From Anaerolineaceae bacterium (GTDB lineage Bacteria > Chloroflexota > Anaerolineae > Aggregatilineales > Phototrophicaceae), in contig JACKCG010000005.1 of assembly GCA_020634135.1 (NCBI GenBank), forward strand, positions 62,001 to 126,000: a stretch of DNA of 64,000 bases. The letters run 5' to 3'. How positions within the stretch are numbered: the first letter of the stretch is position 1; every line of letters starts with the position of its first letter. This document shows, one piece after another, positions 1-8,196 of the stretch. Under the pieces are notes generated by a model. It was not told where the DNA came from. It did not search any database and saw only the letters and a program-made list of their open reading frames with translations. The position numbers were made by a program, and so were the translations under genes.

Positions 1-124
1 ACGACACCATACATCTCATTAATGTGGCGCTTAGTATAAATGAAGGTTTGCACAAATGCAACTTGTGACGCTGCAAAAATTTACGTTTGTCCGCGATGGC
101 CGAGACTGGGACAGAACGCAAGAG

Positions 125-154
125 GCAAACAAAAGAGGAGCCGCAGCCCCTCTT
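125..154 (-). terminator. Rho-independent terminator of the DinB-like gene
   Basis: Read on the minus strand, a 9-bp stem (AAGAGGGGC / GCTCCTCTT, one G-U pair) closes a TGCG loop and is followed by TTGTTTG. It lies about 40 bases beyond the stop of the minus-strand gene. Bases 1-124 hold no gene I can support. Confidence 0.7.
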
Positions 155-191
155 CATGATGTTTTACCGGCTGGCCGGGGCACTCCCGGTG

Positions 192-794
192 TTAGTCGCC
201 AGCGACAGCAGCTTCGTGCGCGGCCAATGCCTGTTGGCGTACTTCCCGAATCTGGTCGTAGTGGCCGATCTCATGCTTCAGACCGAACAGCAAAGCCGCA
301 GGGGCATTGATTTCACCAAACTTTTCTTTAAAGCGCGGCGAAACCTCGCGATACGTATCCAGGTGCGGGGTGTCCGGCCAGGTATCCAGGTATGCCAGGC
401 GCATCCGGCGGCTTTCTTCCAGGCGCTGCACGCACTGCTCTTTAGTGGTGATGTCCCGCCAGGGTGTCTCGTAACGCGGACGTTCTGAGGTGGGGCAACC
501 CCGTGCCAGCAAGGAGCTTTGCGCGGCACCTTCTTCACTGCTGGCCGTAATATGAGCAATCAGATGAGCGATAGTCCAGCCAATATGCTCCTCACCCTCT
601 GCCGCAAATGGGTCATGTGCATGTGGGTCAACCGGATCGAATGTCACGTCAGCATCGCTCAGATCATGGATCATTTCGAGCAGGGTATCTATCGAAGTAT
701 TCGTAATCGCCTTCAAGTCAGCAAGCGTGAACCGCCTGGAAAACTCCAGGTAGGTCACACCCTGGCCGGTAATGGGAGAGAAATCAATTTGCAC
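192..794 (-). CDS. DinB-like superfamily protein
   Basis: About 200 residues with the look of a DinB/YfiT four-helix-bundle protein: a helix carrying WTIAHLIAH in the middle and a C-terminal LKHEIGHYDQIREV, the two places where this superfamily places metal-binding histidines. Function within the superfamily (thiol transferase, stress protein or other) cannot be read from sequence. I place the start at a GTG because AGGAG lies 7 bases upstream. A longer frame reaching back to 896 adds 34 residues that do not look like the family and would run into the promoter of the divergent regulator. It is transcribed away from the DtxR-type gene and ends at a good terminator. Confidence 0.7.
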   Translation of the reverse strand: MQIDFSPITGQGVTYLEFSRRFTLADLKAITNTSIDTLLEMIHDLSDADVTFDPVDPHAHDPFAAEGEEHIGWTIAHLIAHITASSEEGAAQSSLLARGCPTSERPRYETPWRDITTKEQCVQRLEESRRMRLAYLDTWPDTPHLDTYREVSPRFKEKFGEINAPAALLFGLKHEIGHYDQIREVRQQALAAHEAAVAGD

Positions 795-896
795 AACCTT
801 GCTCCTGGCTACTTTATAATCTGCGTTCTGGATTCCAGAAGCGTGGAAGTCCCGGATTCTTACCAGACTAAGCCTGGGAAAATAAAAAGTTAACAC

Positions 897-926
897 TTGC
901 TAAACCGGTGGTTTTTTGGCTATATT
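897..926 (+). promoter_or_regulatory. Promoter of the DtxR-family gene
   Basis: TTGCTA, an 18-base spacer and TATATT lie 42 bases before the ATG of the regulator. The same TTGCTA-N18 arrangement recurs upstream of the LysE-family gene. Confidence 0.5.
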
Positions 927-967
927 TATCATGAGTATCAGAAAAATCAGGGTGTAAGGGCGTCCGC

Positions 968-1651
968 ATGAATACAAGCGAGGCAATGCAGGAATACCTG
1001 GCAGAGGCGTATCGCCTGGCCTACTACCAGAGCGACAGCCACTTTATATCCACGTCGGCGCTGGCGGAAGTGCTGCATGTCTCGCCGCCGGCAGTTACTC
1101 GTATGGTGCAGCGGCTGAAAGAAGCAGGTTACCTGGAACACGAACCGTATCGGGGTATCGCGCTCACACCTGCGGGCGAACGCGAAGCGTTGATGTCCAT
1201 CCGGCGGCATCGTCTGGTTGAGCGTTTTCTGGTAGATGTGATGGACTTTGGCTGGCATGAGGTGCATGATGAAGCCGACGATCTCGGCGCAGTTGTCAGC
1301 CAGATCGTGGTCGAGCGCATGGCGCTGCTGGCTGGCAGCCCTCGCCGCTGTCCACACGGCGAACCGATTCCCACCGAAGATGGGGTTATGCCCCAGGTGG
1401 TGGACTACCCGCTGAATGACATATCACTGAATCAGGAAATGGTTATCAGCCGGGTGACCACACACGACGCCGGAAAACTGGATTATCTGGGAACGCTAGG
1501 ATTAAAACCAGGAACAGGCTTTACCCTGATCGAACGCGCCCCTTTCAACGGACCGCTGCAACTGGCGGTCAATGGCAGCATACAGGTCATCGGTTATGAA
1601 TTGGCTGGTGCGCTGCGCGTGTGTACTCTGGATGAGTACAATCTGGTCTAG
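968..1651 (+). CDS. DtxR/MntR-family metal-dependent transcriptional regulator
   Basis: A 227-residue regulator. Residues 1-70 form a winged helix (SPPAVTRMVQRLKEAGYLEH is the recognition region), 75-140 the dimerisation/metal domain, and about 150-227 a FeoA/SH3-like domain. Ligands equivalent to DtxR H79, E83 and H98 are present (H81, E85, H100). The second-site positions C102, E105 and H106 read D104, G and A, so one metal site may be altered. Family members repress iron or manganese uptake genes when metal is bound; no such target lies next to it. AAGGG 7 bases before the ATG supports the start. It is divergent from the DinB-like gene. Confidence 0.88.
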   Translation: MNTSEAMQEYLAEAYRLAYYQSDSHFISTSALAEVLHVSPPAVTRMVQRLKEAGYLEHEPYRGIALTPAGEREALMSIRRHRLVERFLVDVMDFGWHEVHDEADDLGAVVSQIVVERMALLAGSPRRCPHGEPIPTEDGVMPQVVDYPLNDISLNQEMVISRVTTHDAGKLDYLGTLGLKPGTGFTLIERAPFNGPLQLAVNGSIQVIGYELAGALRVCTLDEYNLV

Positions 1652-1660
1652 CCCACTGCC

Positions 1661-2038
1661 CTACGCCTTGCGTCGCCAGGCTGTCAACCCTAATGCCAGC
1701 CACCCCGCGATGAGTGCCGCGCCGCCAAACGGAGCAACTGCGCCCAACACACTCATGTTCAATATTGACAGAAGATACAGACTCCCGGAAAAGAGTATAA
1801 CGCCGATGATAAACAGGTACCCTGCCCACCGGGTCAGCCCACCCGGCCACTGCTGTGCGATGATGGCGGTGAGCAACAGTGCCAGTGTGTGAATCAGTAG
1901 ATACTCTGTCGCGGTTTGATACGTACCGGCATGGCCGTTAGCATCCAGCAGGGTAGATAAACCGTGTGCGCCAAATGCGCCCAGCGCAACCCCTACTGCA
2001 CCAAACAGGCCGGCGACGGTGACAAAAAAGCGATTCAT
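1661..2038 (-). CDS. DUF423 family membrane protein
   Basis: A 125-residue, very hydrophobic protein with about four membrane segments and the family hallmark GAFGAHGL near residue 22, followed by the conserved YQTATEYLLIHTLALL stretch. It matches the usual length of YgdD/DUF423 inner-membrane proteins, whose function is unknown. GAGGAA 10 bases upstream supports the ATG. It converges with the DtxR-family gene, 9 bases away, and lies downstream of a lipoprotein gene on the same strand. Confidence 0.85.
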   Translation of the reverse strand: MNRFFVTVAGLFGAVGVALGAFGAHGLSTLLDANGHAGTYQTATEYLLIHTLALLLTAIIAQQWPGGLTRWAGYLFIIGVILFSGSLYLLSILNMSVLGAVAPFGGAALIAGWLALGLTAWRRKA

Positions 2039-2082
2039 AATCTCGAAATTCCTCGTTGGTGGAATACAAACGCCCAGATTTT

Positions 2083-2103
2083 ACGCCTTTTGCGGTCAGG
2101 CGT
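2083..2103. repeat. Small intergenic hairpin
   Basis: ACGCCT and AGGCGT face each other across a 9-base loop between the lipoprotein stop and the DUF423 start. There is no U-run on the transcribed strand, so it is not an obvious terminator. Confidence 0.3.
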
Positions 2104-2117
2104 GTAGTGCCATCCGC

Positions 2118-2975
2118 TCACTCCGCAAACTGGCCGTCGAGCCATTGAATAATCAAGTCGCCCAGATCAGGCCGGTTCTGGATGATGGTTGTGCCGCTCC
2201 CGGCATTCTCAAAGGGTTGGAAAAACGACTCGCCAGTGGCAGCGGCAGCTAAATCCTGTGCGGTGGCGTATGCAGTGGCATCTTCCTGGCTGGCCGTTGT
2301 GAAAATCGCACGAGGATTGTAGCCCGGCATCGCCGCCAGCAGGACATCGTGCTGGGTCGGACTGAGCAAGATTACTGTGTCGCATAACATATCCGCCACA
2401 CAACCTAAAAACACCGTATCCGCCCCAATTCCAGCGCCAATTGCCCCTAACCTTCCCGGATCAGCTTCGCCGCTGCTCAACGCCCGCAGCAGCACGTTGA
2501 AATCGGTTATGCCGCCCCCAGGACGCATACTTATCGAAAGTACCGTGAATCCCGCGTCGGCCAGTTTCGCCGGGAATGTCCCCCAGGTTGTGTGGTCAGG
2601 GGCCAGCAGCAGAATTCCTGGCTGTCGTATAAGACCAGACTGGTAGAGAACGCCGTTAATCAGACCGCCGTCTTCGGCGGTAATCTGCACAATCTGGCCG
2701 CCCTGCTCAACACCGCCGATGGGCAGTGGCGGTAGTTCGCCACTACCGGGTAGCGCGGCAGCAGTCGGGTCATTTTGCCCGTAGTAACCGTCAACCGGAT
2801 CAGTGGGGGGCAGCGGCAAAACTACCGGGCTGGCGGCAATCGTTGGGCCGGACAGGGTGCGAACGCGGGTAGGTGTCAGTGTGGCAGCAGGTTCACAGGC
2901 AGCGAGTACGATCAGCAGGATAAAACCAATCCTGCCCCAAACACGACCTGATATGGTTCGTACTTGATACGTCAT
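2118..2975 (-). CDS. Lipoprotein with degenerate alpha/beta-hydrolase fold
   Basis: 285 residues. An N-terminal segment ending LIVLAAC (C27) is a lipoprotein signal, followed by a Thr/Pro-rich linker and a domain reminiscent of dienelactone-hydrolase-like alpha/beta hydrolases (ILLLAPDH, then the nucleophile-elbow region IGAGIGAD near 179-186). The elbow reads G-A-G-I-G: the catalytic Ser of G-x-S-x-G is replaced by Gly182, so it is probably not a hydrolase. The start overlaps the stop of the upstream methyltransferase by 4 bases, so the two are translationally coupled. Probable role: outer-face binding protein, unproven. Confidence 0.55.
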   Translation of the reverse strand: MTYQVRTISGRVWGRIGFILLIVLAACEPAATLTPTRVRTLSGPTIAASPVVLPLPPTDPVDGYYGQNDPTAAALPGSGELPPLPIGGVEQGGQIVQITAEDGGLINGVLYQSGLIRQPGILLLAPDHTTWGTFPAKLADAGFTVLSISMRPGGGITDFNVLLRALSSGEADPGRLGAIGAGIGADTVFLGCVADMLCDTVILLSPTQHDVLLAAMPGYNPRAIFTTASQEDATAYATAQDLAAAATGESFFQPFENAGSGTTIIQNRPDLGDLIIQWLDGQFAE

Positions 2976-3745
2976 GGACTGACCGGCCTGGCAAGTATAA
3001 TCATACGCTCACAGCCGTCCTCAAATGGGCCACGTTCCGTATCCCCATAGACCGCCTCCACTGTAAAGCCGGTTTGCTTCAACAGCAGGCATACTTCGGA
3101 ATAAAAGAAATAACGGAAGACCACCGGCGCAACCGTGCGTTTGACGATACCATCTCCCGTGACTTCATCGTATATCCAGGTCACCCGCATGAGTTGTTCG
3201 ACTCTGTCCAGGTAGCTCACCGCTTGCTGCATGACCAGGTGTCCATTTTCCGGTTCGATAAAAGTGCGCTCCAGGGTGATTGCGTCATTGTCCTGGCTGG
3301 CGAAGGTTTCTCCGGCGTTGGGCAGATCAATCACCAGCAGGCCGTCATCGTCCGTCCATTCCCGCAGCCGTTTGAGCAATGCCAGTTGTGCATCTTGATC
3401 GTGAAAGTGCATCAGGGCATTGTAGCTAAGCAGCGTGACCTTATATCGTCCTTCCAGGGGATAAGTGAATACGTCCCCCTGATGAAGAGTCAGCAGGTCT
3501 TTGAGGTGGGGCTGTATGTTCAGGCGGTGGCGAGCGCGTTCCAGCATCGAGGCTTCATTATCAATGCCATGCACGGTGTAGCCCGACTGCGCCAGATGGA
3601 ACACAACCCGGCCTGAGCCACAGCCAATTTCGAGGATAGGCTGACCGTATTCCGCCGCGATTTCATCATACAGTGGCAGATCGTCTATTTTATCGGCGTG
3701 TTCGGCGTCGTAGTAACGGGCAATTGTCGCGTAAAAACCTGGCAT
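2972..3745 (-). CDS. Class I SAM-dependent methyltransferase
   Basis: 257 residues with motif I ILEIGCGSGRV near residues 38-48, an acidic end of strand 2 (HGIDNEASML), and LLVIDLPNAGE at the motif III position. It is a Rossmann-fold methyltransferase of the generic methyltransf_25/11 type; the substrate cannot be read. GGAGGG 7 bases before the ATG supports the start. It is the first gene of a pair with the downstream lipoprotein (ATGA overlap). Confidence 0.75.
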   Translation of the reverse strand: MPGFYATIARYYDAEHADKIDDLPLYDEIAAEYGQPILEIGCGSGRVVFHLAQSGYTVHGIDNEASMLERARHRLNIQPHLKDLLTLHQGDVFTYPLEGRYKVTLLSYNALMHFHDQDAQLALLKRLREWTDDDGLLVIDLPNAGETFASQDNDAITLERTFIEPENGHLVMQQAVSYLDRVEQLMRVTWIYDEVTGDGIVKRTVAPVVFRYFFYSEVCLLLKQTGFTVEAVYGDTERGPFEDGCERMIILARPVSP

Positions 3746-3764
3746 ACGGGTACCCTCCGGGGTA

Positions 3765-4565
3765 CTAATCGTCGGATTCAGAGTTGTGTGGCTTGCGCCG
3801 GTTCAGGAAGTCGGCAACAGCTTGCAGATGTGGCTCAGCGGCCCATAGCGAAGGGAAAATGTCGCGCTCGGTTTGGAGTGCGGTTTCGTAAGATTGGTTT
3901 ACGCCAGCCTGGAGCAGTGCCTTGATCCCCCGTACTACGTCGGGCGGAGACTCTGCGATATGCCGGGCTACACGCAGCGCCTGTGGCAAGGCCGAACCGC
4001 GCTCGACAATACGGTTTGCCAGCCCCAACACTTCAACTTCCGGGGCGTGCATCACATGACCACGCAGCAACAGATCCATCGCACGCGCATAACCTACTGC
4101 CCGCAGGAGCCGCTGCCCGGCACCCCAACCAGGAGTCAACCCCAGGCGGATCTGCACTAAGCCCAGGCTGACATCCTCATCCACAATACGCATATCACAG
4201 GCCAGCGCGATTTCGCTGCCGCCGCCCAGTGCATACCCATTGATGGCTGCGATGACCGGGACAGGCAGACGTTCCAGCGCTAACAGGGCATCTCCCATCA
4301 GAGTAATCATTGCGCTGGCATCGGACTCTGACGGATAGTTGCTGAGTTCAACCAGGTCGCCACCGCTGCAAAAAGCTGTTTCACCTGCCCCTGTCAGTAT
4401 CAGGACACGCAGCGCTGACTCACCTTTCAGACGGGCAATAGTCTCCGCAAACAGATGCATACTTTCCAGGTCGAGGGCGTTGCGGGCCTGCGGACGGTTG
4501 AACGTCAGCACGGCCACTCCCTCAACAGGATATTCCAACAGGATTTTACCGGATTGTTCTATCAT
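3765..4565 (-). CDS. Enoyl-CoA hydratase/isomerase family protein
   Basis: A crotonase-fold protein. It has the first oxyanion-hole region CSGGDLVEL, the second ALGGGSEIALACDMRI, and a Glu-bearing LGLTPGWGAGQRLLR. Crotonases act on acyl-CoA thioesters (hydration, isomerisation, decarboxylation and others); the exact reaction is not evident. I use the internal ATG that gives 266 residues, the usual family length. A longer frame to 4661 adds 32 residues with no family resemblance. Neither start has a strong ribosome-binding site. It may serve the acyl-CoA metabolism encoded at the right end of the window. Confidence 0.8.
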   Translation of the reverse strand: MIEQSGKILLEYPVEGVAVLTFNRPQARNALDLESMHLFAETIARLKGESALRVLILTGAGETAFCSGGDLVELSNYPSESDASAMITLMGDALLALERLPVPVIAAINGYALGGGSEIALACDMRIVDEDVSLGLVQIRLGLTPGWGAGQRLLRAVGYARAMDLLLRGHVMHAPEVEVLGLANRIVERGSALPQALRVARHIAESPPDVVRGIKALLQAGVNQSYETALQTERDIFPSLWAAEPHLQAVADFLNRRKPHNSESDD

Positions 4566-4687
4566 GGGCAGCGCTTTACCATGCTGAATAAATATCGGGA
4601 GAACAAAGTTATGGTGTTGCATCACGGAGCAGCGGCGGCGCAGATTAATTTCGCTCTCCACACCCGCTGCCGCCGGTAGACGCCGTG

Positions 4688-5992
4688 CTAACTGCCTACC
4701 TGGTCAAGAACATCTTGCGTTGCTTCCTCGGCTGTGCGCTGCCCCTGCAGTACTGCTGCGAACGCGCTTTGTACCGCCCGCGCCGCGACACCACCACCAC
4801 CACCGATCAAGGGAATAACGGCGTGATCCATCAGGTTGTTGATAAACTCATTATAGGGTGCGGACTCCCACCGCCGCAGGACGGCATCCCGCTGGGATGG
4901 TACCAGATGGGTGATCTGGGTGAAATGCCCCTGTCGCTCAACATCCAGCATCCAGTTCAAGAAGCGCACTGCTGCCGTTTGCCGTTCAATATTCGAAGTG
5001 ACAACCACCCACATCCATCCATCTAACATGGTTGAGAATTCGCCGGATTCGGTGGGTATCGGGGCAGCCTGCAAATCCGGCAGGTCCCCCAGTGAAGCCA
5101 GGTATTGGGTAGAGGTTATCACCGCTGCCCGGATAGATCCATCGCCCAGCCCGCTACTGAAATTCGCAGGGGTGGTGAAATCAAGCAGGGAGGATGAAAG
5201 CAGCCCGGCGGTAACGGCCTGCTCATAGAAATCCAGCGTTGAGCGTAAGGCGCCGCTGTTTATGCTTCCCAGTCGCCCATCCACCGAAGTGCCACCGGCA
5301 GCCATATATTGAATAAGCACGACGTCATTCAGACCGCTGCTCCGGCCAGCCGCAAAGACAAAAGCCTGGTCATTGGTCAGAATATCCGCGAACTGCCATA
5401 TAGGTTCATCAGGGCTGTCTGCAAAGTAAGCCAGATGCGAGACTTCCAGCGCATAAGGCAAGCCATATAGCTGTCCATTTACTGTACCTAATTCGATTGC
5501 CGCCGGGTAGAGATCGGCCAGGTGAGCGGAAAAAGCCCGCTCATCCAGAGGCTGGATCAACCCGCCCTGGACAGCCGTCAACAGATCCTCGCGGCGCAAT
5601 AGTGTCAGATCGGGCAGCGCTCCGGGCGCGACTGTGCTGGCTGTGCGCAGCGTCTCCATGATTCCGCCAATATCCCGAGTCTTCTTTAATCGGGTTTCAA
5701 CCAGAACATCGGGTTCGCCGGCTTCAAAAGCCGTGATCTGCTGTGCAATATCCACGGCGACTTCTCTGCTGCTCATGGGCACGAGGGGTTCTGGCAGCCA
5801 GACCATCAGGACGGTTGGGCCGCTCGGAGTCGGTGTTCCCAGAGGAAGCCCCTGGGCACCCCCAACCGCCGTCGTGGTCACCGTAGGGCTGTCCTGTATG
5901 GGCTGTTCAACAGTAGCCTGCCCGGCACAGCCTGTTAATGCAAATAGACTAATCGCAAGGATAATGCAATTTTGAATGAGGTGGTTCACCAT
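4688..5992 (-). CDS. ABC transporter solute-binding lipoprotein (family 1 type)
   Basis: About 434 residues. A signal sequence ends in SLFALTGC (lipobox Cys 22), then a Thr-rich linker and a long periplasmic-binding fold resembling family 1 (sugar or polyol) binding proteins, e.g. the GQLYGLPYALEVSHLAY and GWMWVVVTSNIE regions. No permease or ATPase gene adjoins it, so it is an orphan in this window and its ligand is unknown. AGGGAG lies 11 bases before the chosen ATG; an ATG 27 bases upstream is possible but has no site. A TATAAT lies just upstream. Confidence 0.75.
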   Translation of the reverse strand: MVNHLIQNCIILAISLFALTGCAGQATVEQPIQDSPTVTTTAVGGAQGLPLGTPTPSGPTVLMVWLPEPLVPMSSREVAVDIAQQITAFEAGEPDVLVETRLKKTRDIGGIMETLRTASTVAPGALPDLTLLRREDLLTAVQGGLIQPLDERAFSAHLADLYPAAIELGTVNGQLYGLPYALEVSHLAYFADSPDEPIWQFADILTNDQAFVFAAGRSSGLNDVVLIQYMAAGGTSVDGRLGSINSGALRSTLDFYEQAVTAGLLSSSLLDFTTPANFSSGLGDGSIRAAVITSTQYLASLGDLPDLQAAPIPTESGEFSTMLDGWMWVVVTSNIERQTAAVRFLNWMLDVERQGHFTQITHLVPSQRDAVLRRWESAPYNEFINNLMDHAVIPLIGGGGGVAARAVQSAFAAVLQGQRTAEEATQDVLDQVGS

Positions 5993-6027
5993 ACAAACAT
6001 CATCTCCCTGAGCATTCAAACGCTGAG

Positions 6028-6033
6028 ATTATA
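6028..6033 (-). promoter_or_regulatory. -10 element for the solute-binding lipoprotein gene
   Basis: TATAAT on the minus strand 36 bases before the chosen start, in the context GTTGTATAATC. No convincing -35 at 17 bases. The rest of the 5993-6277 gap shows no T-box-like or other leader I could identify. Confidence 0.4.
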
Positions 6034-6222
6034 CAACAACTCAGAATCTATCCGTAAGATCAACTCACATCACACAGGGCTGCAATCTCTCGTAGTGGAA
6101 TTCTGGATATACCACTCCGGTTGGGATTGTATATTTTGTCCTGTTTATCCGGCCCTGGATTCGTGATAAATATTGAGCCGCTCTTAATCAAATTGCCTAT
6201 CACCTTCGGTTATATTCTCCGC

Positions 6223-6228
6223 TATAAT
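6223..6228 (+). promoter_or_regulatory. -10 element upstream of proS
   Basis: GCTATAATG lies 50 bases before the proS start, with a poor -35. The same core recurs at several gene starts in this window. Confidence 0.4.
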
Positions 6229-6277
6229 GTCTCCCTGCAAATGCTAAAAGTTTCACATATAAATAAGGATTAGATTT

Positions 6278-7720
6278 ATGGCGTCGCAGGCGGTTGTCCC
6301 TCAGAGCGAAGATTTCTCCCGTTGGTATAACGACATCGTTTACCGTGCAGACCTGGCGGCACAATCCCCGGTACGCGGCTGTCTCATCATCAAACCTTAT
6401 GGTTATGAACTGTGGGAGGCGATTAAAGGTGGGCTTGACCGCCGCTTTAAGGCTACCGGTCACCAGAACGCTTATTTCCCCCTGTTTATTCCCGAAAGCT
6501 TCCTTAAGCGCGAGGCCGAACATGTCGAAGGTTTCAGCCCGGAATTAGCGGTTGTCACGATTGCCGGTGGCAAGCAGTTGGAGGAACCGCTGGTCGTCCG
6601 GCCCACGTCGGAGACAATCATTATGGAGGCCTTTAAGGAATGGATTCAATCATACCGTGACCTCCCGCTTCTGATGAACCAGTGGGCGAACGTTGTGCGC
6701 TGGGAGATGCGGACGCGCCCATTTCTGCGAACGACCGAGTTCCTGTGGCAGGAAGGTCATACGGCTCATGCGACGTATGATGAGGCGGAAGCCGAAACGC
6801 GGCAGATGCTGGATATTTACGCCGATTTTGCTGTGAACGACGCAGCTATCCCTGTCGTTACTGGGCGCAAAAGTGACCGCGAGAAGTTCGCCGGGGCGCT
6901 GCATACCTATACAATTGAAGCCATGATGGGTGATAAGAAAGCCCTGCAATCGGGTACCAGTCACAATCTGGGGCAGAACTTCGCCAAAGCGTTCGACATC
7001 AAATATCTGGATACCAGCAACGAACTCCAGTACTGCTGGACAACTTCTTGGGGTGTGAGCACGCGGATGGTGGGCGCGGTGGTGATGGCGCATGGGGATG
7101 ACAAAGGACTGCGACTGCCCCCCAAGCTGGCACCGTACCAGGTCGTGATCGTTCCCATCTTCCGTAATGAGGCGGAACAGGCTCCCGTGATGGAAGTCGT
7201 CGCGCGTATGAAAATGGAACTTATCGCTGCCGGAATTCGTATACATATTGATAATCGTGACGGTCTGACACCTGGTTTCAAGTATAACGACTGGGAGATG
7301 CGCGGTGTTCCCGTGCGCATGGAAATCGGCCCGAAGGATGTGGAAAAAGGTTCTGTTGCTCTGGCACGGCGCGACATCCCCGGCAAAGAAGGAAAACAGT
7401 TCGTGCCACAGGAGAATATCGCAATCCGTGTACAGGATTTACTGGTCGAAATTCAGGCCAATATGCTGGCACAAGCCACCGTGTTCCGTGATGCCAATAT
7501 TCATGATGTGACTAACTACGATGAACTGCGCGAGGTGGTTCTCGCTGGCGGTTGGGCGCGGGGATGGTGGGCTGGTTCCGGCGAAGATGAAGCCCGTATT
7601 AAAGATGACCTCGCCGCTACCATCCGCTGCTTTCCTTTTGACCAGCCCGGCGGAAATGGAGTTTGCCTCTTCACGGGCCAACCTGCGAATCAGGTCGCTA
7701 TTTTCGCCAGGGCATATTAA
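6278..7720 (+). CDS. proS: Prolyl-tRNA synthetase, archaeal/eukaryotic-like short type
   Basis: 480 residues. Charges tRNA-Pro with proline in the cytoplasm. Class II motifs are clear: motif 2 region VVRWEMRTRPFLRTTEF, the WQEGHTAHAT segment that is diagnostic of ProRS, and motif 3 near SWGVSTRMVGAVVM. The anticodon-binding domain follows (PYQVVIVPIF). There is no editing (INS) insertion between motifs 2 and 3, and a C-terminal extension ends VAIFARAY; this is the ProS type 3 architecture found in archaea, eukaryotes and some bacteria, rather than the E. coli type. AAGGA lies 9 bases before the ATG. Confidence 0.95.
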   Translation: MASQAVVPQSEDFSRWYNDIVYRADLAAQSPVRGCLIIKPYGYELWEAIKGGLDRRFKATGHQNAYFPLFIPESFLKREAEHVEGFSPELAVVTIAGGKQLEEPLVVRPTSETIIMEAFKEWIQSYRDLPLLMNQWANVVRWEMRTRPFLRTTEFLWQEGHTAHATYDEAEAETRQMLDIYADFAVNDAAIPVVTGRKSDREKFAGALHTYTIEAMMGDKKALQSGTSHNLGQNFAKAFDIKYLDTSNELQYCWTTSWGVSTRMVGAVVMAHGDDKGLRLPPKLAPYQVVIVPIFRNEAEQAPVMEVVARMKMELIAAGIRIHIDNRDGLTPGFKYNDWEMRGVPVRMEIGPKDVEKGSVALARRDIPGKEGKQFVPQENIAIRVQDLLVEIQANMLAQATVFRDANIHDVTNYDELREVVLAGGWARGWWAGSGEDEARIKDDLAATIRCFPFDQPGGNGVCLFTGQPANQVAIFARAY

Positions 7721-7770
7721 CAAGCGCCATTGAATTACCCTCCGTCAGATTGCTCATACAAAGCTCGACA

Positions 7771-7795
7771 GGCAGTGGGTTTGAAGCCCACTGCC
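7771..7795 (+). repeat. Perfect hairpin downstream of proS
   Basis: GGCAGTGGG and CCCACTGCC pair over a 7-base loop about 50 bases after the proS stop. No U-run follows, so it is either a weak terminator, an mRNA 3'-end stabiliser or a palindromic element. Confidence 0.5.
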
Positions 7796-8006
7796 CCATG
7801 TGAGGTATATGCAATCTGTATGAGTATAATCCGTGAGCAAGATGATGAGCTTCTAATTTTCCCTCAACGAATCTTTAATATATAAGATGTATAATGTTAA
7901 TATAGTGTGGAGATATAGTATGTAAAAATCGCCAAATGAGAGAAACATTGATTTTGTGTGGTTTTTGAGTGAATCACGTGCAGCAGATGAGTTGAAATCC
8001 TTTTGA

Positions 8007-8015
8007 TGCTATAAT
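8007..8015 (+). promoter_or_regulatory. Extended -10 promoter of the tandem-NYN gene
   Basis: TGCTATAAT, an extended -10, with no good -35. It would give a leader of about 175 bases for the NYN gene. Confidence 0.4.
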
Positions 8016-8196
8016 GAGGGGGTTTCAGAAGCTTCGTTGAAAATCGGACTGGGTAGTTCTAGTGGCGCGGGCGAGCTGGGCAGATCGCGTACAAGAAACT
8101 TTTGAAAAAGCCTTATTGCGGACAATAAGAAAATGCCAAGCACTTTGACCACCGTCCCGCATGGTTCTGGTGGCGTGCTTTTTAGGAAAGAAGATT

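Larger units (their letters stand above)
7721..8196. other. Intergenic region between proS and the tandem-NYN gene
   Basis: 476 bases without a supported gene. It holds one perfect hairpin (7771-7795) near the proS end and an extended -10 promoter element at 8007. The AT-rich stretch 7850-7990 shows no further feature that I can identify. Confidence 0.5.

Noticed and set aside
5993..6277. Search for a T-box leader before proS
   Set aside because: No T-box sequence or antiterminator-terminator pair could be identified.
7771..7795. Hairpin considered as a tRNA T-arm
   Set aside because: No acceptor, D or anticodon arms around it and no T-loop consensus.
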